Part shown: positions 17,317 to 25,001 of the stretch, piece after piece | Numbering within the stretch: position 1 is the first letter of the stretch | Layout: each line of letters starts with the position of its first letter | Assembly (NCBI RefSeq): GCF_902801725.1 | Contig: NZ_CADCJB010000016.1 | Coordinates: 1-42,660, forward strand | Reading direction: 5' to 3' | Source of the DNA: an uncultured Methanobrevibacter sp. | Lineage (GTDB): Archaea > Methanobacteriota > Methanobacteria > Methanobacteriales > Methanobacteriaceae | DNA: 42,660 nucleotides | Notes under the pieces: model-generated | Database searches by the model: none | The model's input: the letters and a program-made list of their open reading frames with translations, nothing else | What the model was told of the DNA's origin: nothing | Made by a program: the position numbers and the translations under genes

Positions 17317-18477
17317 CTATAACAGTTCATCAAGAGCCTTTACGAATTCATCAATGTCTGCTTTTGTAATTATAAGAGGAGGTACGAATCTCAATACGTT
17401 GCCTGCAGTGCAGTTGATTAAAAATCCGGCTTCTCTGAGTTTGTCGACGTATTCTGCACCAGGTTCTGTCAGTTCAACACCGACCATCAGGCCTTTTCCT
17501 CTGACTTCCTTGATTACATCCTTGTCAAGTTTTTTAAGCTCTGCGATGAAGTGGTCTCCGACCTCGTTGACATTGTCAAGAAGGTTTTCGTTTACGATTT
17601 CATCAAGAACCGCATTTGCCGCTGCACATACAAGAGGTCCGCCTCCGAATGTGGTTCCATGGTCTCCCGGAACAAAAGCGCCTGCTACCTTTTCGGTTGC
17701 AAGGATTCCACCCATTGGAACTCCTCCGCCTATTCCCTTTGCCATTGTCATGATGTCAGGCTTGACGCCGAACAGCTCATGTGCAAAGAGTGTTCCGCAT
17801 CTTCCGAATCCTGTCTGCACCTCGTCAACAATGAAGACTATATCCTTTTCATGACAGATCTCCTCGATTTGCTTGAGATAGTCCATGTCAGGGACGTTTA
17901 CTCCGCCTTCACCTTGGATAGGCTCTACAATGATTGCGGCAGTATTATCGGTTATTGCATCCTTGATTGCTTCAATGTCATTGTATGGGACGTTGATGAA
18001 TCCTTTAGGAAGTATTGATTTGAAAGGTTCATGGTAATGTTCGTGTCCTGTTGCAGCCAGTGTCATTACTGTCCTTCCATGGAATGATTCGACGGTTGAT
18101 ATGACTTCGCTTTTTCCAGTGTATTTGACTGCGAGCTTGATTGCTCCTTCATTTGCTTCAGCACCGCTGTTTGAATAGAATATTCTATCGAAACTGGTCA
18201 TGTCAACCAATTTTTTGGCATATTCCAAAGCAGGCTCGTTATAGTAGATGCTTGAAATGTGAATGAGCTTTTCTGCCTGGTCCTGAATTGCCTTTACAAG
18301 CTTAGGATGATTGTGGCCCAATGCATTAACCGCAATTCCTGCAAACATGTCCAAATATTCATTACCTTCAATGTCGCTGACCTTAACGCCTTCACCATGG
18401 TCCAGAACGAGTGGCTGTCTTGTGAAGGTATTGAGGAAATAGTCGTCTTCAATCTTAATCAATTCTTGAGTATTCAT
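17317..18477 (-). CDS. argD: Acetylornithine aminotransferase
   Basis: Class III PLP aminotransferase of arginine synthesis (N-acetylglutamate semialdehyde to N-acetylornithine). Its 386 residues are the normal length, with NSGAEANEGAIKLA (about 97-110), the aspartate motif FIVDEVQTGFGR (about 208-219), the PLP-lysine motif MAKGIGGGVPMGG (about 237-249) and TTFGGGPLVCAAA (about 266-278). Related enzymes use succinyl-ornithine, LysW-type or GABA substrates; in a methanogen ArgD is the best call. GGAGG stands before the ATG. Confidence 0.94.
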   Translation of the reverse strand: MNTQELIKIEDDYFLNTFTRQPLVLDHGEGVKVSDIEGNEYLDMFAGIAVNALGHNHPKLVKAIQDQAEKLIHISSIYYNEPALEYAKKLVDMTSFDRIFYSNSGAEANEGAIKLAVKYTGKSEVISTVESFHGRTVMTLAATGHEHYHEPFKSILPKGFINVPYNDIEAIKDAITDNTAAIIVEPIQGEGGVNVPDMDYLKQIEEICHEKDIVFIVDEVQTGFGRCGTLFAHELFGVKPDIMTMAKGIGGGVPMGGILATEKVAGAFVPGDHGTTFGGGPLVCAAANAVLDEIVNENLLDNVNEVGDHFIAELKKLDKDVIKEVRGKGLMVGVELTEPGAEYVDKLREAGFLINCTAGNVLRFVPPLIITKADIDEFVKALDELL

Positions 18478-18628
18478 CTAATGCCTCCATAAATTATTTA
18501 ATCACTTATTAAATATCAATTTCATTAATAATAAATACTTTCATTTAATGGGCATTTTTCCTAAACTGTACACACCGATAGTTAACTATTTAATCGATGA
18601 ACAATAACTAATAGTATTAGGTGATAAA

Positions 18629-19060
18629 ATGAAAGTCGCAATAATAGAAACTGATAAGGGAAACATTGAACTTGAACTGTTCCCAAATGAAGCACCTGGA
18701 ACCGTTGCTAACTTTGAAAAGTTAATTAACGAAGGATTTTACGACGGATTAACTTTCCACAGAGTAATCCCAAACTTTGTAATCCAAGGGGGATGCCCTA
18801 TTGGAAACGGTACTGGCGGACCTGGATACACCATCAAATGTGAAACCGAAGGAAACCCACACAAACACGGTACCGGTGCATTGTCCATGGCACATGCCGG
18901 AAAAGACACTGGCGGAAGCCAATTCTTCATCACACACTCACCACAACCACACTTAGACGGTGTACACACCGTATTTGGACAAGTAATCAAAGGACAAGAC
19001 GTTGTTGATTCAATCCAGCAAGGAGACAAAATGAACAAGGTCTACATCGAAGAAAGATAA
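18629..19060 (+). CDS. Cyclophilin-type peptidyl-prolyl cis-trans isomerase
   Basis: Cytoplasmic protein-folding enzyme of the cyclophilin family, in the short single-domain form (143 residues, no signal peptide). Key stretches are [13 protein letters not shown] with catalytic Arg, [17 protein letters not shown] and [21 protein letters not shown] precedes the ATG. Divergent from argD across a 150-nt AT-rich region and followed by a strong terminator, so probably monocistronic. Confidence 0.96.
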   Translation: MKVAIIETDKGNIELELFPNEAPGTVANFEKLINEGFYDGLTFHRVIPNFVIQGGCPIGNGTGGPGYTIKCETEGNPHKHGTGALSMAHAGKDTGGSQFFITHSPQPHLDGVHTVFGQVIKGQDVVDSIQQGDKMNKVYIEER

Positions 19061-19088
19061 TATTATCTTTCAATTTTCTTTTTTTAAC
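19052..19088 (+). terminator. Terminator after the cyclophilin gene
   Basis: GAAAGATAAT/ATTATCTTTC is a perfect 20-bp palindrome overlapping the stop codon, followed by a T-rich run (CTTTTTTT). Confidence 0.75.
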
Positions 19089-19666
19089 TTCTATTTTTAA
19101 ATTGCAAATATTAACATAGCTTAATAGTTTAAAAGTCTTTTTTGAGTTTTTAGGATGCGAGTAGCCGTTTACAGTAGCAACTACTACGCAGTTTAGCAAA
19201 TCCCGTATAAACATCTAAAATGTGAACGACAACGTTTTAAACGGAGTTATCCACCACGACGGCAGAAAATACATCTATGCCGACGCCGACCTAACACTAA
19301 ACAAAAATTCCGAAAATAGTGCAAGCTTCAATGACATGGATTATGGAACAATCTGTGTTGTAGTAAAACACAACAGTGAAGAATACATCTGACCACGTAA
19401 AATTAACTGCTAAACGAATTCAACAAAGCCAACAGCGTAACACCTGTTGCATACTAAAAAAAATATTTTGATTTATATCCAAATTCTTATTTTTTTTGAT
19501 TACAACTTTTTTAGACATTAACGGCAGGGTTTTTTACATATTAAAGTGATTTTTGATTGTGGATATATATCATGGAAAAATTTGAATCTGGAATGTGAAG
19601 ACCGTATCGTTAATGTTAATGTCTTAGTGATTTAAAGCACACCAACTGTGAATTCCACTAAAATAA
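19089..19666 (+). other. Gene-poor strip with possible gene remnants
   Basis: About 580 nt with no intact gene. A short open stretch at 19155-19196 (MRVAVYSSNYYAV, then stop) and a 56-codon one from GTG at 19222 to 19392 (NGVIHHDGRKYIYADADL...) are locally GC-richer, with codon use like the surrounding genes. They look like pieces of one or more decayed genes. I recognise no family. The rest is AT-rich spacer up to the end of the helicase gene. Confidence 0.4.
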
Positions 19667-22630
19667 TCAGTCATTTACAAAATATGAATACAGCTCGTCC
19701 TTGACTTCTGTCTCGATTTTGAATTTGAAATTGACGATTGGATGATCCTTGCCGTCAATGTTTCTGTAGACCTGCTTGTATGTAATCGGAGTCAGTTTGG
19801 AAATGTAGTAGAACTCTATTCCCTCATCATTGTTTTTCTGAATAAATAGCTCAACATCAATGCCGTTATAGTTAATCAGCGGCTCCAGTTCAGGTGAAGA
19901 GGTTTTCCTGTTGTTTCTGCTCATCCAGTTGAACACTTCCTTTGAAATGAAATGGTCTTCGTAGTTGATGGTTTCTGAAATGTCTTCAGACTTGTTGTAG
20001 GTTACAAATATCGGACAGGTATCGTACTTGATTTTGTATCCGCCGATGTTTTGACCGTTCATGAAGCGCTCCCAGTTCAAGAGCCTCAAAACGTCTTCCC
20101 TTGAGTACTTTTCATAAAGCCTGAATGAGCCGTCTGACATGTAGATTTCCCCGTATTTATACAATCCATATTTCAGACAGTCTTCTACATGACTTAAGAA
20201 TGTCTGATTGGCCAATGCGGAGTTGAAAATATCTGAAATCTTAAATTTATAGTCCCTGTTGTTTTTCAAATCATCGTAAATGCCCTTGTCAAAGTTGAAG
20301 AAAATGTTTTCATAGTCCATTTCATCCCTTGAAATGAAGCTTGTTACAGTATTTGCCTGATAGTCATCGCTTGTCTCTTTCCTGTAGAAATTCATGCTCA
20401 AAACGTTGATTGCGCTTTTTATCGATTCGAACTGGTTTTCAAGATTATATTTCTCCTTAAGATAATCTTCAACCTGTTTTACAGTAAAGTACCTGTTGTA
20501 TTTAAGGCAGCTTAAAATCACAAGCTCGTGGGGCCTTATTCCCTTTATCAGCTTTTTTGAAATGAATTTCAAAGAAGCATTTTCAGCATCATTGAGGCTG
20601 CTTCTGTAGTCCTTTTCAACATAGTCGAGAAAGATGTCATAAGTATCGAACCTGCTGTGATTCAGGATGATTTCAGGATTGAAATCGCCGTTGACTGCAA
20701 AATCATACAATGAGGGAATGCGTCCCAGCTTGTATTTCAGGTTGTTGTACTTTTCCTTAAAAAGAGCCACTTTCGAAAAGGAAGTGTTGTTGATTGACTC
20801 ATATATGCGCTTTTTTGATATCTCATCGAAGTTGATTGATGAAGCTCCAGGAATTATCTTGTTTCCCTCCATGAGATACTTTCTGATTTTGTCCTTGTCA
20901 TAGGACCTGTCTCCTGAAAGGGCAATAGGAATCATGAAGTTGTTTTTGTAGTTTCCGATAAAATCCAGAATGACAACATATTCCTTGGAGGCGTATTTTC
21001 TAAGTCCCCTTCCAAGCTGCTGAATGAAAATGATTGGAGACTCGGTTGGCCTTACCAAAAGAACCTGGTTGATTTCTGGAATGTCAACACCCTCGTTGAA
21101 GATGTCCACTGTGAAAATGAATTCAAGCTTATCGGGATTATCGTCGTTGGTTAGCCTGTCAATAGCTTCAAATCTTTTTTCCTGTGAATCATCCCCTGTT
21201 AGAACTTCTGACTTGTATCCTCTTTTGTTGAATTCTTTTGCCAAAAGTTCTGCCTCACGCTTTCTTGAGCAGAACACCAGGGATTTTCTTCTATCCCCCG
21301 AGTAGCCATAGAAATCTGATTTTTCAATAAGATAATCCACACGCTCATCCGATGCAAGAAGATTAAAATCAGCAAAATCATCATCTACTGTGCTGTCTTC
21401 AAACTCGACGTCGGCAATTCCGAAGTAGTGGAACGGGCATAAAAGGTCCTCTTCCAAGGCTTCCTGCAGGCGGATTTCATGTGCGATGTTGTTGTCAAAA
21501 AGGTCATAAATATTGAATCCGTCCGTACGCTCAGGCGAAGCAGTCATTCCCAAAAGGAATTTCGGCCTGAAGTAGTCTATGACCTTCAGATATGACATTG
21601 CCCCTGCCTTGTGAACCTCATCGACGATGATATAGTCGAAATGATCTGGTTTGAATCTGGAGTAAATGTCATCCTTGCTCATTGTCTGGATAGTGGAGAA
21701 AAGATAATCCTTATCATAATCCTTTGAGTTTCCACTTAAAAGACCGAACTTGTCATGGTCTTTAAAAACATGCTTATAGGCATTGATTGACTGTTTTGCA
21801 ATCTGTTCTCTGTGAACCAGAAAGAGAAACCTTTTTGGCTTGAAGTCATTTACCGCAAAGGCGGATGCATAGGTTTTACCGGTACCTGTAGCAGAAACGA
21901 GAATCGCCCTGTTTTCACCCTGTTTGATGAGATTTCTAATATTGTCCAGAAACTGCTCCTGCATATAGTTTGGAGTTAAAGTGATGTTGTTTTCCCTGAT
22001 TTTTCGGGTGACGCTTTTCAAATCGGAGAATTTCCTGCTGTCATCGTAAATCTTTTCATACTCAAGAAGCACATCATCGAGATTTTCAGCCTCCCCCCAT
22101 AGGGTGTTGAATTCATTTTTCAAGTCACTCAGCATTTCCCCTTCGCCAAGTGATGTGAACTCAACGTTCCATTCCTTGTTTACGGAAAGCGCATTCATGG
22201 TCAGGTTGGAGCTTCCGACAATTCCCCTGTAGACATTGTCCTTTTTGAAGAGATAGCCTTTGGTGTGAAAGCCTTCCTTTTCCTGCAGGTAAAGCTTGAC
22301 CTCAATGTTTTTAAAGCTTTGAAGCTTTCTTAATGCCTTTGGTTCTGTGAAGTTCAGGTAATCGGTTGTGAGGATTTTTCCTTTTATGTTGTTTTTCTCA
22401 AGATATAGAAATTCTTCAAGAAGGGGAGTGATTCCTCCCATGGTGATGAAAGCCGAAGAGAATATGAACTCGTCGCAGCTTCTCAGCTCATCCCTTATTG
22501 AGTTTATGACCTTGGAATTTCCGTCATTGTACAATAGCTTTGGTTTAAAGTCAGAGCTGGAGCTGATGTGTTCGTCAATGAATGCGGTTTTCGCTCCGTT
22601 AATGATGTCATCGGTGTTGAGGTTATTCAT
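19667..22630 (-). CDS. PLD-nuclease / SF2 helicase / DUF3427-type fusion protein
   Basis: Large defence-type protein of 987 residues. An N-terminal phospholipase-D-like nuclease domain (about 35-180) has a single HxK motif, HTKGYLF near 122, followed by GSSN near 140. A superfamily II helicase follows, with ATGTGKT near 248, VDEVH near 337, SPERTDG, and motif VI QQLGRGLRKY. A C-terminal region of about 350 residues fits the DUF3427 type. The start is ATG at 22630, overlapping the upstream stop as ATGAATAA, rather than TTG at 22645. Third gene of a tight operon with a Nudix hydrolase and a coiled-coil microprotein. This COG3886-COG1061 type fusion is widespread, and a defence role is inferred from domains and setting. 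Confidence 0.9.
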   Translation of the reverse strand: MNNLNTDDIINGAKTAFIDEHISSSSDFKPKLLYNDGNSKVINSIRDELRSCDEFIFSSAFITMGGITPLLEEFLYLEKNNIKGKILTTDYLNFTEPKALRKLQSFKNIEVKLYLQEKEGFHTKGYLFKKDNVYRGIVGSSNLTMNALSVNKEWNVEFTSLGEGEMLSDLKNEFNTLWGEAENLDDVLLEYEKIYDDSRKFSDLKSVTRKIRENNITLTPNYMQEQFLDNIRNLIKQGENRAILVSATGTGKTYASAFAVNDFKPKRFLFLVHREQIAKQSINAYKHVFKDHDKFGLLSGNSKDYDKDYLFSTIQTMSKDDIYSRFKPDHFDYIIVDEVHKAGAMSYLKVIDYFRPKFLLGMTASPERTDGFNIYDLFDNNIAHEIRLQEALEEDLLCPFHYFGIADVEFEDSTVDDDFADFNLLASDERVDYLIEKSDFYGYSGDRRKSLVFCSRKREAELLAKEFNKRGYKSEVLTGDDSQEKRFEAIDRLTNDDNPDKLEFIFTVDIFNEGVDIPEINQVLLVRPTESPIIFIQQLGRGLRKYASKEYVVILDFIGNYKNNFMIPIALSGDRSYDKDKIRKYLMEGNKIIPGASSINFDEISKKRIYESINNTSFSKVALFKEKYNNLKYKLGRIPSLYDFAVNGDFNPEIILNHSRFDTYDIFLDYVEKDYRSSLNDAENASLKFISKKLIKGIRPHELVILSCLKYNRYFTVKQVEDYLKEKYNLENQFESIKSAINVLSMNFYRKETSDDYQANTVTSFISRDEMDYENIFFNFDKGIYDDLKNNRDYKFKISDIFNSALANQTFLSHVEDCLKYGLYKYGEIYMSDGSFRLYEKYSREDVLRLLNWERFMNGQNIGGYKIKYDTCPIFVTYNKSEDISETINYEDHFISKEVFNWMSRNNRKTSSPELEPLINYNGIDVELFIQKNNDEGIEFYYISKLTPITYKQVYRNIDGKDHPIVNFKFKIETEVKDELYSYFVND

Positions 22631-22766
22631 TTTCAAGATGTTCAATCAGTTGGTTTATTTTGTCAAGCTGCATTTGGAATTCCTCTTCTCTTGGAGTTCC
22701 TTTGACTTTCTGGAGTTTGTCTTCAAGTTCAGCCTTTTTGTCCTTTGCCATTTGTAATCTGTCCAT
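22623..22766 (-). CDS. Coiled-coil microprotein, 47 residues
   Basis: Short gene between the Nudix and PLD-helicase genes. ATG at 22766 has GGAGG 6 nt upstream, inside the end of the Nudix gene, and is separated from its stop by one base. The stop overlaps the helicase ATG by 8 nt. The product (MDRLQMAKDKKAELEDKLQK... to ...LIEHLENE) is highly charged with heptad-like leucine spacing, so it should form a helical coiled coil broken by GTP. It has no recognised family. Placement suggests a small partner or regulator of the helicase made by coupled translation. Confidence 0.65.
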   Translation of the reverse strand: MDRLQMAKDKKAELEDKLQKVKGTPREEEFQMQLDKINQLIEHLENE

Positions 22767-22767
22767 G

Positions 22768-23160
22768 CTAATCCTCCATGGTCTTTTTAAGATAATCCAC
22801 AGCCTCGATGTCGGCTGGAATCCAGTTAACGTCATCAAGTTCGTCTTTTGCAAGCCACCTTGCATCGTTGTGCTCCAATAGCTTTGGAGTTCCTTCCGTT
22901 ATTGTTGCCTCAAAGCAGCTCATCTTGAGATAAAATGTAGGATATTGGTATTCAAGATTCAATGCGAATTTTGTGGGATTTATTGTGCAGTCAAGCTCTT
23001 CTTTTATTTCCCTTATTAGAGCTTCCTCTTTGGTTTCGTTTGCTTCAATTTTTCCTCCCGGAAACTCCCACATGTTAATGAATTCACCATATCCTCTTTT
23101 TGTGGCCAGGATCTTATTGTCCTTTTTGATAATGGCCGCTACAACATTTAAGGTTTTCAT
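22768..23160 (-). CDS. Nudix hydrolase (MutT/CTP pyrophosphohydrolase-like), first gene of the PLD-helicase operon
   Basis: 130-residue MutT-type enzyme. Its start (VVAAIIKKDNKILATKRG) and Nudix box GGKIEANETKEEALIREI followed by KEEL are typical of the 8-oxo-dGTP or CTP pyrophosphohydrolases, which sanitise or deplete nucleotides. A TATA-like element near 23195-23205 lies about 40 nt before the ATG, so this operon can be transcribed apart from the upstream McrBC-like genes. Helicases of the DUF3427 type are often found beside such hydrolases; the joint role is not known to me. The GC content of this operon is higher than that of the genes just upstream. Confidence 0.9.
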   Translation of the reverse strand: MKTLNVVAAIIKKDNKILATKRGYGEFINMWEFPGGKIEANETKEEALIREIKEELDCTINPTKFALNLEYQYPTFYLKMSCFEATITEGTPKLLEHNDARWLAKDELDDVNWIPADIEAVDYLKKTMED

Positions 23161-23190
23161 GATACTCTGGTTAAATATTTGGCAGCTTAC

Positions 23191-23206
23191 GTTATATATT
23201 TTCAGG
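23191..23206 (-). promoter_or_regulatory. TATA box for the Nudix/coiled-coil/helicase operon
   Basis: Read on the minus strand, AAAATATATAACG is followed by the Nudix ATG about 38 nt later. It overlaps the end of the McrC-like gene. Confidence 0.4.
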
Positions 23207-24992
23207 AAAAATCATTCCCAAATAACCCTTCATTTATTGCGTCTTTAATTATCTTAAATATGAAACGCCTAATTTCTTTTTTGTTAATGTTTGTAGCTCT
23301 AGGTTTTAAACAAAATGCACCAACAGAGCCAAAACTACCATCAGTCTCATTATAAATCACTGCATCATTATCACTTGGATACAAGACATAAGCACCAATA
23401 GAATCATTGATACCATCTTTATAAGTATGCATTTTTTGAATATCTTCAGATTTATAACTACCTTCTTTAAGTTTATATTTTGCATCAAAATGCAATAATC
23501 GAATTATCCCATTACATTCAATAACTAAAGTGTAATCAGGATCTAATTGCTCCGAATAAGAATATAGCTCCCCATTACTATAATTATCAGAATGATAAAA
23601 AGAATAATTGTACATTAATTTTAAATTTACTTCATTTTCCCCCAATACCAATGTATTGAAGTAATCAAGCATATTTATCTTATCCAGGCTTAATGACCAA
23701 TTTTCAACATCAATAAATGTTTCAAAATCACATTGAGAATTAGTTAATCTATTAACTATATCGATTAACTCAAAATAACACCATATTTCATAAATTTTAC
23801 TTAATTCTTTTTGAAATCCTCTAAAATTATCTGTTAAGTCATCGAAACTAATTTTTAATCCAAATTCAAACATTAAATAATATTGTAAGATTTCACGATA
23901 CCCTTCTTTCTTTTGTAAAACTTGAGAATTTAATGGAATATAATCTAAACGAGAAATATCCTTAAAATATCTATGAGATAGCACAGAATTAATAATATTA
24001 GTGTAATTTTCTAAATAAAGTTTAACTTGCTTTTCATTAGGATTTTCATGATATAATTTGACAATCAAATCACGGATAAATTCTAAAAAGTATTTGAAAA
24101 ACCTATTCTCAGGAACATCGATATTGTTTATATACTTTATTTCGTTAATCATTAAGAGAGCATAATGATTGTTTTCATCGTCATAAATTGAATATTCTTC
24201 CGTTGTTTCTGAAATATATTGGGGGTTGGAACTTAGTTCAGCAATTTCACTTGAACCAATATTTGAAGCTAAAGGAGTAGGAACTAATTCAAAAGTATTT
24301 TCTAACAAGGAATATAAATTTCTAGATAAGTATTCACAAACTGCAGGTAAGTTCTGAGGCCTAAACAAATATTCCAATAACATGAAATATTCATACAAAG
24401 TGCTTTTTAAATCTTTAGAAAAAATATGATTTTGATATAAAGAAGCATTTACATTAAATAATAAACCTGAAGAGTATTCAGATAAATCTGCAATCATTTG
24501 AGAGTATTCATTATCATAATCTAATTTTTTTGTCCTAACTTCGACCATCAAACTAAATTTAAAATCACCATAAATAATATCAACAAAGGTTTTACCTGCA
24601 AAACCTCTAAAATTAACATTAGCTATCCAAACATTATTCAAATGAATAAAACGAATATTGCTTTTACCATGACTATGATCCGACAAATAATTAAAAACCT
24701 TTAATTCTCCAATATTCACAAATTTACTAGGAATAAAAGAAAAAGTATACTCCGTTTCTTCTAGAAGAAAAATATTAGTTGAATATGATGGTAATACACA
24801 GTATTGGATAGGCGTATAAGTATCTAATGCAAAATCCTTTTCAATATTATTAAAAACTATCCCTTTAATTTTTTTAGATCCAATATCTTTAAATTTATTA
24901 TCTAATTGCATGTTAACATTAGAAGATATTGTTAAAGTGCCTAAAACTTCTTCTTTAGTTTTTATTTTAATATTGATACTTTGTTCCACCAT
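23202..24992 (-). CDS. McrC-like protein: DUF2357 with PD-(D/E)xK nuclease
   Basis: 596-residue partner of the McrB-like protein encoded just upstream (9-nt gap). The long N-terminal part has the layout of DUF2357 proteins. Near the C-terminus an Asp in LDPDYTLVIECNG (about 483) and DAKYK (about 502-506) form a PD-(D/E)xK nuclease core. By analogy to McrBC this subunit cuts DNA, driven by the McrB motor, at modified sites. It is much longer than E. coli McrC (348 residues), which is usual for the DUF2357 type. AT-rich, unlike the operon downstream. Specificity cannot be told. Confidence 0.82.
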   Translation of the reverse strand: MVEQSINIKIKTKEEVLGTLTISSNVNMQLDNKFKDIGSKKIKGIVFNNIEKDFALDTYTPIQYCVLPSYSTNIFLLEETEYTFSFIPSKFVNIGELKVFNYLSDHSHGKSNIRFIHLNNVWIANVNFRGFAGKTFVDIIYGDFKFSLMVEVRTKKLDYDNEYSQMIADLSEYSSGLLFNVNASLYQNHIFSKDLKSTLYEYFMLLEYLFRPQNLPAVCEYLSRNLYSLLENTFELVPTPLASNIGSSEIAELSSNPQYISETTEEYSIYDDENNHYALLMINEIKYINNIDVPENRFFKYFLEFIRDLIVKLYHENPNEKQVKLYLENYTNIINSVLSHRYFKDISRLDYIPLNSQVLQKKEGYREILQYYLMFEFGLKISFDDLTDNFRGFQKELSKIYEIWCYFELIDIVNRLTNSQCDFETFIDVENWSLSLDKINMLDYFNTLVLGENEVNLKLMYNYSFYHSDNYSNGELYSYSEQLDPDYTLVIECNGIIRLLHFDAKYKLKEGSYKSEDIQKMHTYKDGINDSIGAYVLYPSDNDAVIYNETDGSFGSVGAFCLKPRATNINKKEIRRFIFKIIKDAINEGLFGNDFS

Positions 24993-25001
24993 ACTAAAGA
25001 C

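Noticed and set aside
17354-18018. Open frames antisense to argD
   Set aside because: Ser/Pro-rich composition typical of antisense translation of a conserved enzyme.
22767-22865. Longer N-terminus for the coiled-coil microprotein
   Set aside because: The extension lies wholly inside the Nudix gene in another frame and has no start signal; ATG at 22766 has GGAGG.
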